Shown here one piece after another: positions 27,320 through 35,859 of a stretch of DNA of 64,000 nucleotides. This DNA comes from GMQP-bins7 sp963776565. Lineage in GTDB: Bacteria; Actinomycetota; Thermoleophilia; Gaiellales; Gaiellaceae. The position numbers and the translations under genes are program-made. Numbering within the stretch: position 1 is the stretch's first letter; each line of letters starts with the position of its first letter. The DNA is taken from assembly GCA_963776565.1 (NCBI GenBank), contig CAVZNF010000015.1, positions 186,001 to 250,000 of the forward strand, in the 5' to 3' direction. The notes below the pieces were generated by a model, which searched no databases, was not told where the DNA came from, and worked only from the letters and a program-made list of their open reading frames with translations.

Positions 27320-28217
27320 GACCAAGGGAGGGGACGCGTTCTGGGCCGGACTGGCGTTGCCCGGCGTCCTCTGGCTCTGCCTCTTCTTTCTCCTCCCGTT
27401 CTACGTCATCCTCTGCGTCGCGCTCGGCACCGTCGATCCGATCTTCCAGACGCCGCAGCCCGAGTGGAACCCGCTCGACTGGAACACCGGCGCGTTCGAG
27501 TTCGTCTTCAAGGGCCTCTTCACGAGTGGCGCGGCGTTCCAGACGGTCTTCGTACGGACGTTCTTCTACGTCCTGATCGCAACCGCGCTCTCGCTCCTCA
27601 TCGCCTATCCGGTCGCGTACTTCGTCGCCCGCTATGGCGGCCGCTGGAAGGGGGTTCTCCTCGCCGGGCTCGTCGCGCCGTTCTTCATCAGCTACCTCAT
27701 GCGGATGCTCGCCTGGATCAACCTGCTGCAGGACGACGGCTGGGTGAACGACGTGCTCGTCTGGATCGGGATCCTGGACACGCCGCGCAACTGGCTCGAC
27801 GGACGCGCTTCCTCGGTCATCCTCGGGCTCGTCTACGGATACGTGCCGTTCATGATCCTGCCGCTCTACGCGTTCCTCGACCGGATCGACCGAAGCCTGC
27901 TCGAAGCGGCTCGCGATCTCGGCGCCAGCCCGTTCCAGGCGTTCCGCCTCGTGACGTTGCCGCTGTCGATCCCGGCGATCCTCGCCGGGATCGTGATCAT
28001 CGCGCTGCCGATGTTCGGCGACTACTACACGCCCAATCTGCTCTCGGGATCGCCGCAGACGAGCATGCTCGGAAACGAGATCTACCTCTACATCAAGGGC
28101 GGGCAGCAAATTCCCGTGGGCGCCGCGCTCGTCGTCGTGTTGATGCTCTTCCTCTTGGTCCTCATGGGGTACTACGTCTTCTCGACCGCGAGAGCCCAGC
28201 GGAGGCTCGGAGCATGA
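27309..28217 (+). CDS. potB: Polyamine-type ABC transporter permease PotB
   Basis: 302 residues with six helices (LPGVLWLCLFFLLPFYVILC, FFYVLIATALSLLIAYPVAY, GVLLAGLVAPFFISYLMRML, ILGLVYGYVPFMILPLYAFL, AILAGIVIIALPMFGDYY and ALVVVLMLFLLVLMGYYVF). The EAA loop is LLEAARDLGASPFQAFRLV, matching the PotB/PotC consensus for docking to the ATPase. The GTG start overlaps potD by 11 nt. Confidence 0.9.
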   Translation: MRGKTKGGDAFWAGLALPGVLWLCLFFLLPFYVILCVALGTVDPIFQTPQPEWNPLDWNTGAFEFVFKGLFTSGAAFQTVFVRTFFYVLIATALSLLIAYPVAYFVARYGGRWKGVLLAGLVAPFFISYLMRMLAWINLLQDDGWVNDVLVWIGILDTPRNWLDGRASSVILGLVYGYVPFMILPLYAFLDRIDRSLLEAARDLGASPFQAFRLVTLPLSIPAILAGIVIIALPMFGDYYTPNLLSGSPQTSMLGNEIYLYIKGGQQIPVGAALVVVLMLFLLVLMGYYVFSTARAQRRLGA

Positions 28218-29107
28218 GCCGTCTCCGCGACATGTGGTCGAACCCGTGGGGAAAGCCGCGCTTCCTCGTGCTCTTCACCGCTCTCTATCTCGTCTGGTCG
28301 ATCGTCCCGATCCTCGTCGCGGTCCGGTTCTCGTTCAACGAGGGTCGCTCGCGGTCGACGGCGCAAGGTTGGTCGACGCGTTGGTACACGGGCGACCCTG
28401 ACCTGTCCGTCCTCCACGACCCAACCCTGAGCACCGCGCTGCTCCAGAGCATGCGACTGGCGGCGATCGCCGTTCTCGTCACCGTGCCGCTCGGTGTCGC
28501 CTTGGCGATCGGGTTGACGCGGTGGAGAGGACGCGGAGCCGGGACCTCGAGGGGGATCTCGCTCGCGACGCTCGTCACACCGGAGATCGTGATGGGGACC
28601 GCGTTGTTCCTCGTCTTCGTGCATCTGCTGAACTTCATCCCGCTCGGCACGGTCGCCCAGGCGATCGGGCACATCACGTTTTCGCTCGTCTTCGTGCTCA
28701 TCATCGTCCGCGGTCGGCTCCTCGCGATCGGCCCGGAGTACGAGGAGGCCGCACGCGACCTCGGAGCGTCGACCACGCAGGCGCTGCGGCTCGCGCTGCT
28801 GCCGATGTTGGTTCCGGCGATCGTGGCGAGCGCGATCATCGTGTTCGCCATTTCGATGGACGACTTCGTGATCAGTCAGTTCCTGTCGTCGGGCACTGCG
28901 ACGGACACGGTGCCGGTGCGGATCTATTCGACGGGCCGCACGGCGCCAACACCCGCCGTAAACGCGCTCGCCACGCTGACACTCGGCTTCACGCTGGTCG
29001 TGACGATCATTGGCTTCGTCCTCTGGAAAGCGGTGCGTTCAGTTCGCGGTGGCACCGGGTCGGGAATGCAAGAGTTCGCGACGCTCGACGCCGAGCCGCT
29101 TCGCTAG
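28214..29107 (+). CDS. potC: Polyamine-type ABC transporter permease PotC
   Basis: 297 residues, six helices, with the EAA loop EEAARDLGASTTQALRLAL and the helix pair VASAIIVFAISMDDFVISQF typical of PotC. Compared with PotB it has a longer first periplasmic loop. Its ATG overlaps the potB stop (ATGA). Its last 69 bases overlap the 3' end of the convergent FAD amine oxidase gene, so the two transcripts are antisense at their ends. Confidence 0.9.
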   Translation: MSRLRDMWSNPWGKPRFLVLFTALYLVWSIVPILVAVRFSFNEGRSRSTAQGWSTRWYTGDPDLSVLHDPTLSTALLQSMRLAAIAVLVTVPLGVALAIGLTRWRGRGAGTSRGISLATLVTPEIVMGTALFLVFVHLLNFIPLGTVAQAIGHITFSLVFVLIIVRGRLLAIGPEYEEAARDLGASTTQALRLALLPMLVPAIVASAIIVFAISMDDFVISQFLSSGTATDTVPVRIYSTGRTAPTPAVNALATLTLGFTLVVTIIGFVLWKAVRSVRGGTGSGMQEFATLDAEPLR

Positions 29108-30460
29108 CAGGGCGAGAACCTCCAAAGCAGCCGCCTCACCCGAGCGCATTGCGCCCTCCATGTGCATGTGCCCGAAGCCCGAGATGTCCGAGCACGCCCA
29201 GTGGATGGGTCCGACCGGGCGGCGCATGTCCGCGCCGAAGCGCGTGAGGCCACCGATGCCGAACGTCGAGGCGTACGCCCCGCGCGTCCACTCCTCTGCC
29301 GACCAGTCGGTCTCGATGTAGTCCGTCGCCTGTAGAGCCGCCGGGCCGACGAGCTTCGCCATTCCCTCGAGGACGAGCTCTCGGCGGGCATGAGGGTTCA
29401 GGCGTCCCGCGAACTCGGCCTGCTCACCGGGGAGGAATGTGCACAGCACACCGACCGAGGCCGACGGCGGCGAGTTGTCGTAGAGCTCGCGCACGAACTG
29501 ATGCGGCGCGAAGCCTTCTCCCGAGAGCCCTTCGGCACGCCAGAACGGCTCGGGATACGCGGTGAGCACCTTCGTGACGCTCCCCTGCGAGCTCGCCTGC
29601 TGGAGTCGCATTCGCCACGCCGGCAGCGCCGGCTCGAAGCGAATCGCCGCGGCGAGATTCGGCGCGACGGCGACGACAACGGCCCGCGCGGTGACCTGCG
29701 TGTCCCCGGCGTCCACCTCCACGCCGCCGTCCGACCAGCTGATGGCGCGCACGGGCGAATCGAGTACCACGCGCTCGCCGAGCTCCTCCGCCATGCGCAA
29801 CGGAATCAGCTGTGAGCCGCCGACCACGCGGTATGCGAGGCACTGCTCCGGTGCGAACAGCTCGTAGGTCCCGCCCGCGCCCGCGATCACCCACAGACCC
29901 TGGAGGAGCGAGAACGAGTAGGCGGGTTTCGTCAGGAAGCCGTCGGCGAGATACGAGCGGAGGTTCTCCCGAGCGGTCCCGTCGCCGACCTCGATACGTA
30001 GCCACTCGTCGAACGTGATCGTGTCGAGCTCGCGCGCTCGAGGATGCTCCCACGGTGCCTCCGGGTCGAGCTCCTTCGCCAGCGCGTCGAGCTTGGCGTC
30101 CCCTTCCTCCAATGCTCGCTCTTCCGCCGACGAGAGACCGTGCTCGTCACCCGCATGCCGGTGCGCGCGGCCAGACTCGTCGACGTAGACGTCGTCGCCG
30201 TCGCGATACGCGGGAAAGAGCCCGATGCCGAGCTCATCGAGCAACGCATGGAGGCGCGTCTGGTACGGCGCTACCCACTCGCCTCCCAGCTCGTTCGCCT
30301 CGCCGCCGATCTCCGTGTTCCAGAGCCGTCCGCCGACACGGTCCCGGGCTTCGAGGACGACGACGTCACGTCCCGCGGCGACCAGGTTTCGCGCAGCGGC
30401 GAGGCCTGCCACTCCCGCTCCGACGACCGCGACGTCGGTCTCGATCAGGCTGGAGCCCAC
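29039..30460 (-). CDS. FAD-dependent amine oxidase (monoamine oxidase-like), first copy
   Basis: 473 residues. An N-terminal dinucleotide fold (VAVVGAGVAGLAAARNL, then VVLEARDRVGGRLWN) binds FAD. The middle holds the substrate domain (LGGEWVAPYQTRLHALLDEL, ADGFLTKPAYSFSLLQGLW). The C-terminal FAD motif reads WACSDISGFGHMHMEGAM where the family usually has WAGTETA..W.GYMEGA, a noticeable change beside the flavin. It would oxidise a primary or secondary amine to an imine with release of H2O2. The start is the GTG overlapping the second oxidase stop by 16 nt. The 3' end overlaps potC. Confidence 0.85.
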   Translation of the reverse strand: MGSSLIETDVAVVGAGVAGLAAARNLVAAGRDVVVLEARDRVGGRLWNTEIGGEANELGGEWVAPYQTRLHALLDELGIGLFPAYRDGDDVYVDESGRAHRHAGDEHGLSSAEERALEEGDAKLDALAKELDPEAPWEHPRARELDTITFDEWLRIEVGDGTARENLRSYLADGFLTKPAYSFSLLQGLWVIAGAGGTYELFAPEQCLAYRVVGGSQLIPLRMAEELGERVVLDSPVRAISWSDGGVEVDAGDTQVTARAVVVAVAPNLAAAIRFEPALPAWRMRLQQASSQGSVTKVLTAYPEPFWRAEGLSGEGFAPHQFVRELYDNSPPSASVGVLCTFLPGEQAEFAGRLNPHARRELVLEGMAKLVGPAALQATDYIETDWSAEEWTRGAYASTFGIGGLTRFGADMRRPVGPIHWACSDISGFGHMHMEGAMRSGEAAALEVLALLAKRLGVERRELLHSRPGATAN

Positions 30461-31773
30461 GCCTCGCTCCTCAATGCCGCTGCCGCAGCCGCGCGGCCGG
30501 TGCGGACCGCACCCTCCATGTACCCGGCAGCCCACTGATCCGACCCGCAGACGTAGAACGGCGGCTCGTGCGTGCCGTGCAGAGGCCCGACGCGGAGCAC
30601 GTCTCCGGGCCACCAGTGCGTCGTGTAGCCGCGCGTGAACGGATCGGTCGCCCACATGCGCAGGAACGAGTGGCGGGGCCGCGCGGCCTCCGGACCGTAC
30701 ATCCGCTCGAGCTCCGCATGCAGCGCGTCGAGCCGATGCTCCTCCGCCGTCGCGGCGAGCCACATGACTCGCTCGGGAGGAACGAGGCCGGACAGCACAC
30801 CTTCACGCTGCGGCCATGTCGACGCGAGCAGGAGCTCGCCCTCGGAGAGGCCGTTGGCGCCGAGGTCGGCCCAGATGGAGCGGTCGTAGACGGTGACGAC
30901 CTTCGCCGCCGGCGCCTGGCGTTGCGCGCGCAGTGAGGCAAGCCGCTCGGGCGAGACGCCGTCGATCTCGATTCCGTGGAGCACGCTCACGGGAAGCGCG
31001 CAGACGACCGCCTCCGCGCTGACCACCTCGCCGGTGTCGAGCGTCACGCGGCACCCGGTGTGTGACACGGAGATCCCGGACACGACGGCGCCGAGCCTGA
31101 CGCGTTCACCGAGCTCGGACCCCATGCGCAGAGCGACCTCGGCCGAGCCCTCCGCGACCTGGAAGCACTCCCAGAGGTCGTACGAGTAGAAGCCGTCGTC
31201 GCCGACAGCGGCCGCCTTCCGCAGCTCCGCGAGAAGCGACGTACGCTCGCTCGAGCCGGCAGCGAGCGCGAGCGCGCCGGCCTCGACGGCGCGCACCGTC
31301 GTGGGGAGCGCAGCGACCGAGCGGAGCCATGCCGCCCACGAAACGCCGTCGAGCCGCGCCGCGTCGGGATGCGACCACGGATCCTCCGGATCCACGGTTG
31401 CCGCGAGCCCCCCGAACAGCTGCTCGCAGCGCTCGAAGTCGGCGCGCTCGGCTGGGGTCGCGAACGGGAAGCCTTCCTCGGACCGCAGCACGCCGTCGAC
31501 GAGGTCGTAGGTCGTCGCGCCGGCAACGGAGGTGTAGGTCGAGTCGAGCGTGAGCCCGAGCTCGTCCACGAGCCCGAGATACGCCGTGTGCGCCTGCCCG
31601 ATCATCTCGCCGCCGAGCTGAACGGGTCGCCCGTCGTCGACGGATACCTGCTCGACTCGGCCGCCGACACGTTCGCGCGCCTCGAGCACCAGAACGTCCG
31701 CGCCGCCTTGCACGAGGTCGCGCGCGGCGGCCAACCCAGCCAGGCCTGCTCCGACAACGACGACGTCGGTCAC
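30445..31773 (-). CDS. FAD-dependent amine oxidase (monoamine oxidase-like), second copy
   Basis: 442 residues. The FAD fold is VVVVGAGLAGLAAARDL plus VLVLEARERVGGRVE; the end reads YVCGSDQWAAGYMEGAVRTG, close to the canonical MEGA motif. It is clearly paralogous to the next gene downstream and shares its domain order. Its ATG overlaps the potA stop codon (ATGA), so uptake ATPase and both oxidases are one transcriptional unit. Together with the Pot transporter this suggests uptake and oxidation of an external amine. Confidence 0.86.
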   Translation of the reverse strand: MTDVVVVGAGLAGLAAARDLVQGGADVLVLEARERVGGRVEQVSVDDGRPVQLGGEMIGQAHTAYLGLVDELGLTLDSTYTSVAGATTYDLVDGVLRSEEGFPFATPAERADFERCEQLFGGLAATVDPEDPWSHPDAARLDGVSWAAWLRSVAALPTTVRAVEAGALALAAGSSERTSLLAELRKAAAVGDDGFYSYDLWECFQVAEGSAEVALRMGSELGERVRLGAVVSGISVSHTGCRVTLDTGEVVSAEAVVCALPVSVLHGIEIDGVSPERLASLRAQRQAPAAKVVTVYDRSIWADLGANGLSEGELLLASTWPQREGVLSGLVPPERVMWLAATAEEHRLDALHAELERMYGPEAARPRHSFLRMWATDPFTRGYTTHWWPGDVLRVGPLHGTHEPPFYVCGSDQWAAGYMEGAVRTGRAAAAAALRSEAWAPA

Positions 31774-32855
31774 GCGGTCACGGCCTCGTCGTCGGCGAGG
31801 ATGCGGAGAGCGTCGGCGGGGAGGTGCGCTGTCACGGCAGAACCGACGTCGTACTCGTCGACGTCCCCGGAGTTCGCGACGAGCGCCTGCACGCGATCTC
31901 CACCCGGCAGCGCGACGAAGACCTGCGTGGTCGAGCCGAGGTAGACGAAGCGCTCGATGGTGGCGGCAACCCGGTTCTCGCCCTGCGTCGAAGGCGGCTC
32001 GATCCGCACCCGCTCCGGTCGGATGGTGAGGCGGACGACACCGGCCGGGCTGGTTTCGCCCTGCGTCGCGTTGAGCATGACTCCGCCAACCTCGACGCGC
32101 CGACCGTCGACGACCCGCGCGCGCATCAGGTTCGAGACGCCGAGGAAGTCGGCGACGAAAGCGGACTCGGGGTGCTCGTACACGTCGCGCGGCGTTCCGA
32201 GCTGCTCGACCTTCCCGTGCGCCATGACGGCCAGCCGGTCGGACATCGTCAGCGCTTCTTCCTGGTCGTGCGTCACGTAGACGAAGGTGATGCCGATCTC
32301 GCGCTGGATGCTCTTCAGCTCGATCTGGAGCTCACGCCGCAGCTTCGCGTCGAGCGCGCCGAGCGGCTCGTCGAGCAGGAGCACGGACGGCGAGAGCACG
32401 AGGGCGCGCGCGAGGGCCACACGCTGCTGCTGCCCGCCGGAGAGCTGGTGCGGCCGGCGCTGACCGAGGTCGCCCAGTCGGACGAGCTCGAGCGCCTCCG
32501 CGACACGCCCGCGGCGCTCGTCCTTGGAGACGTCCTTGAAGCGAAGCCCGAAGCCGACGTTCTGCTCGACGGAAAGGTGGGGGAACAGCGCATAGCTCTG
32601 GAACACCGTGTTGACGGGCCGCAGGTGCGGCGGCATCTCGGTGACGTCCGTGTCGCCGATGACGATCCTCCCGGCGTCGGGACGCTCGAAGCCGGCGATC
32701 ATGCGCAGGCTCGTCGTCTTGCCGCAGCCCGACGGGCCGAGCAGCGAGAAGAACTCGCCGCTCCCGATCTCGAGAGAGATGTCATCGACCGCTGCGACGT
32801 CGTCGAACGACTTGCTGAGCCGGGTGAGCACCACGGACTGGGAGCGAAGCGTCAC
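31770..32855 (-). CDS. potA: Polyamine-type ABC transporter ATP-binding protein PotA
   Basis: 361 residues. Walker A GPSGCGKTTSLRMIAG, Q-loop FQSYALFPHLSVEQNV, signature HQLSGGQQQRVALARAL, Walker B VLLLDEPLGALDAKL, and the switch VYVTHDQEEALTMSDR are all present. The C-terminal TOBE_2 domain (about residues 270-355) is the regulatory module of this importer class. The GTG shares GTGA with the TetR stop codon. It completes the potDBC system encoded convergently. Confidence 0.92.
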   Translation of the reverse strand: MTLRSQSVVLTRLSKSFDDVAAVDDISLEIGSGEFFSLLGPSGCGKTTSLRMIAGFERPDAGRIVIGDTDVTEMPPHLRPVNTVFQSYALFPHLSVEQNVGFGLRFKDVSKDERRGRVAEALELVRLGDLGQRRPHQLSGGQQQRVALARALVLSPSVLLLDEPLGALDAKLRRELQIELKSIQREIGITFVYVTHDQEEALTMSDRLAVMAHGKVEQLGTPRDVYEHPESAFVADFLGVSNLMRARVVDGRRVEVGGVMLNATQGETSPAGVVRLTIRPERVRIEPPSTQGENRVAATIERFVYLGSTTQVFVALPGGDRVQALVANSGDVDEYDVGSAVTAHLPADALRILADDEAVTA

Positions 32856-33454
32856 GGCTCCAGCTCTCTGCGAATGCACGACGCGAGAAGATCCCGCGCG
32901 CCGTCACGATCGAGCAGGCCGAGGTAGAGGATCGAGTCCAGGCCGTCCGCAGCTGCGGCCAGCCGCCACCCGGCACCGACAGGATCGACACTGCTCGGGA
33001 CGGAGCCGTCCTCGCGACCTTCGTCGAGCAGACGAACGATCCGATCCGCCCATGCGCGATAGCGCTCCTGCACGAGCGGCCGGAGCTCCGCGTCGTAGCG
33101 AAGGCTCGACCAGACCTCGTTCCAGAGAGCCGGCGTCTCCTCGAGCTCGGGCTCGATCGTTCGCACGAGCGCGCGCTCGGCCCGCTCGGCGCCGGTCGCG
33201 AACGACGCGAGCTCGGTCTCGAGAGCCGCCACGCGGAGATCCTCCGCGTAGGCGAACGTGGCGCGCAGGAGCTCCTGCCGCGTCGTGAAGTAGTAGTGGA
33301 CGAGCGTGCGGGACACGCCTGCCTCCTGCGCGACGGAGCCGATACGGAGATCGCTCGCGCCGCCGGAGACCACGACTCGACACGCCGCGCGCAGGATCTC
33401 GTCGACGCGCGCGGTCGCCACCGGCGACGAGGCCGCTTGCTCGATTCCGGGCAT
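32852..33454 (-). CDS. TetR-family regulator of the amine island
   Basis: 200 residues. The HTH region is VDEILRAACRVVVSGGASDL, then IGSVAQEAGVSRTLVHYYF and TTRQELLRATFAYAED, typical TetR_N; the C-terminal ligand domain resembles BetI-type regulators in length. It is divergent from the Rieske oxygenase and leads the potA-oxidase operon. A perfect inverted repeat lies in the 38 bp gap, likely its operator, so it probably represses both directions until the amine or its product binds. Confidence 0.85.
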   Translation of the reverse strand: MPGIEQAASSPVATARVDEILRAACRVVVSGGASDLRIGSVAQEAGVSRTLVHYYFTTRQELLRATFAYAEDLRVAALETELASFATGAERAERALVRTIEPELEETPALWNEVWSSLRYDAELRPLVQERYRAWADRIVRLLDEGREDGSVPSSVDPVGAGWRLAAAADGLDSILYLGLLDRDGARDLLASCIRRELEP

Positions 33455-33464
33455 CCGAAGTATC

Positions 33465-33484
33465 CTGACTGACAGGACAGTCAG
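33465..33484. promoter_or_regulatory. TetR operator between tetR and the Rieske oxygenase
   Basis: The 20 bp sequence CTGACTGACAGGACAGTCAG is an inverted repeat with 7 bp arms (CTGACTG/CAGTCAG) and a 6 bp centre. It fills most of the 38 bp between the two divergent start codons, a position where binding would block both promoters. The only other sequence in the gap is an AGGAG ribosome-binding site for the oxygenase. Confidence 0.65.
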
Positions 33485-33492
33485 GAGCAAGG

Positions 33493-34610
33493 ATGCGCGT
33501 GAACGAGACAACGACATCGATCCCCGAGCTCGAGCACCCGCTCGAGGACGGCTGGACGCTCCCGGCGAGCTGGTACGTCGATCCCGGCGTCCTCGAGCGC
33601 GAGCGCGAGCGGCTCTTCGCCCGCGCCTGGACGTACGCGGGGCCGGCGGAGTGGGTAGCCGAGCCCGGGTCGTACTTCGCTTCTGCAGATCGGGCACATC
33701 CCGGTCGCCGTGGTCCGCGACTCGGACGGGACCCTTCGCGGGCTGGTCAACGTGTGCCGCCACCGAGGGCACCTCGTCGTCGAGGGAACCGGGTGCCGCG
33801 AGACGCTCCAGTGCCCGTACCACGCGTGGACGTACAACCTCGACGGATCCCTGCGGCGAGCGCCCCGCTCGGAGCGCGAGCCCGGATTCGATCCCACGGG
33901 CCTCTCGCTCGCGCCCGTCTCGGTGGGCACCTGGGGCCCGTTCGTCTTCGTGAACCCCGACCCCGACGCAGCTCCTCTGGAGGCGGCACTCGGCGGGCTG
34001 CCCGCCATCGTGGCGCAGAGCGGGCTCGACGTCGGCGCGATCCGCTTCCACTCCCATCACGAGTGGCCGATCGAGGCGAACTGGAAGATCGTGATGGAGA
34101 ACTTCCTCGAGTGCTACCACTGTCCAACGGCGCATCCGGGCTTCAGCAAGGTCATCGACGTCAACCCGGACTCGTATCTCCTCCAGGTGCATGCGACCTT
34201 CTCGAGCCAGATCGGGCCTGTCCGCGCATCGGCGCTCGGCGGGAAACGGCAAGAGCGGGTACACGCCGAGCAGCGAGCTCGCGCAGTCGCAGTACCACTT
34301 TCTGTTCCCCTCGACAACGCTGAACATCGCACCGGGAATCCCGAACATCTCGCTCGAGCGCTACGTCCCGGACGGCCTCCGCCGAACGCTCGAGGTCACG
34401 GACTACTACTTCGGCGTGGAGACGTCCGAGAGCGAGATCGAGGAGCTCATGGCCTGGGACAACCAGGTCGCCGAGGAGGACGTCTCGCTCGTGCAGTCGG
34501 TGCAGCGTGGGCTCGAGTCCGGCGCCGTTCCACAGGGCCGCTTGATGGGGGAGAGCGAGAAGCTCATCGCCGACTTCCAGCGCCGCGTTCATGACGCGCT
34601 AGTCGTGTAG
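33493..34610 (+). CDS. Rieske-type ring-hydroxylating or amine-demethylating oxygenase, alpha subunit (two frame breaks)
   Basis: About 372 residues. The Rieske 2Fe-2S motif is NVCRHRGHLVVEG followed by CPYHAWTYNLDG (Cys-X-His ... Cys-X2-His). The catalytic iron site is MENFLECYHCPTAHPGF (His, His plus a later Asp). Two single extra bases break the frame, near 33680 (removal gives SYFALQIGHIPVAVV) and near 34245 (removal gives LGGNGKSGYTPSSEL). Homologues include choline, carnitine and glycine-betaine monooxygenases as well as aromatic dioxygenases. Beside amine oxidases and a Pot importer, a quaternary or methylated amine substrate is the best guess. No reductase gene is adjacent. Confidence 0.83.
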
Positions 34611-34615
34611 GACCC

Positions 34616-35848
34616 TCACAGATTGTCGACGAAGCGGTGGCGTGCTTCTTCGAGCGCCTCGCGGATACCACTCGGCCCCGGCGACGCGCGCTTCGCGCCT
34701 TTGCGCGGCTTGCGGAACGAGCCGTCGCGAACGCTTTCCGCGACCTGCTCGTGCGCGTCGCGGAACGGGACACCGGTGCGGACGAGCGCCTCGGCAGCGT
34801 CGGTCGCGAGCAGCAGGGGATCGGACGCCGCCTTCGCCATGCGGCCGCGATCGACCTCGAGCCCGCTCACGAGCACCGTCAGCGCCTCGAGGGCAAGGCG
34901 CGTCTCGCGTCTCGCCGAGAACACCGGCGTCTTGTCCTCCTGCAGGTCGCGGTCGTAGGCCAGCGGAAGGCCCTTGATCGTCGCGAGGAGGCCCGCCAGG
35001 CGGCCGATCGCCGTTCCCGCCTTCCCTCGCACGAGCTCGGCGACGTCGGGATTGAGCTTCTGGGGCATCATCGACGACCCCGTCGCGGCGGTCTCGGGAA
35101 GGCGGACGAAGCCGAACTCGGAGCTCGCCCAGAGGACGATCTCCTCTCCGACGCGAGAGAGGTGCGTGAAGAGAACGGCGGCCGCATAGAGGTAGTCGAG
35201 CGCGAAGTCGCGGTCCGCCACGGCGTCGATCGAGTTGCGCATCTGGCGCGGCGGAGGAGGAAGCTCGAGCGTCGAGCCGGCGAGCGCACCGGCGCCGAGC
35301 GGGCTCTCGGCGGCAGCCTCGGCGGCCGCTGCGAAGCGCGTCCGGTCGCGATCGAGCATCTCCACCCATGCGAGCAGGTGATGCCCGAGCGTGATCGGCT
35401 GCGCGCGCTGGAGGTGGGTGTAGCCGGGCATGACGGTCTTGGCCTCCGACTCGGCGAACGAGAGCACGACGAGCGCGAGCGCGTCGATCGCCTCACGCGC
35501 CTCGGCACACGCGTCGAGCACGTACATCCGGAACGCCGCTGCGACCTGATCGTTGCGCGAGCGTCCCGCGTGGATCTTGCGCCCGACGTCGCCGAGGAGA
35601 CGCTCGATCGCGGAGTGGACGTCCTCGTCCGACTCGAGGTAGCCGTCGGGATCCTGCGCGATCTCAGCCAAGCGCGATTCGGCGTCATCGAGCTCCACGT
35701 CCGTGAGGAGCCCTGCGGCGGCGAGCCGACGCGCGTGCTCGGCGGTCGCCTCGCAGTCGTACGGCAGGAGCTCGGCGTCGTCGACGCGCAGGAAGCGCCA
35801 CACGTCCGGGTCGAGAGCGCTGTCGACCCTCCCCGCCCACGTCGTCAT
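34616..35848 (-). CDS. argH: Argininosuccinate lyase
   Basis: 410 residues, fumarase/aspartase superfamily. Motifs: DEDVHSAIERLLGDVGRKIH, AGRSRNDQVAAAFRMY, MPGYTHLQRAQPITLGHHLL and the signature GSSMMPQKLNPD with the catalytic Ser loop. It cleaves argininosuccinate to arginine and fumarate. It is the last gene of the arginine operon, 11 nt after argG. The length is slightly short of the 450-470 usual because the C-terminal region is compact. Confidence 0.94.
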   Translation of the reverse strand: MTTWAGRVDSALDPDVWRFLRVDDAELLPYDCEATAEHARRLAAAGLLTDVELDDAESRLAEIAQDPDGYLESDEDVHSAIERLLGDVGRKIHAGRSRNDQVAAAFRMYVLDACAEAREAIDALALVVLSFAESEAKTVMPGYTHLQRAQPITLGHHLLAWVEMLDRDRTRFAAAAEAAAESPLGAGALAGSTLELPPPPRQMRNSIDAVADRDFALDYLYAAAVLFTHLSRVGEEIVLWASSEFGFVRLPETAATGSSMMPQKLNPDVAELVRGKAGTAIGRLAGLLATIKGLPLAYDRDLQEDKTPVFSARRETRLALEALTVLVSGLEVDRGRMAKAASDPLLLATDAAEALVRTGVPFRDAHEQVAESVRDGSFRKPRKGAKRASPGPSGIREALEEARHRFVDNL

Positions 35849-35859
35849 CGACGAGGAGC

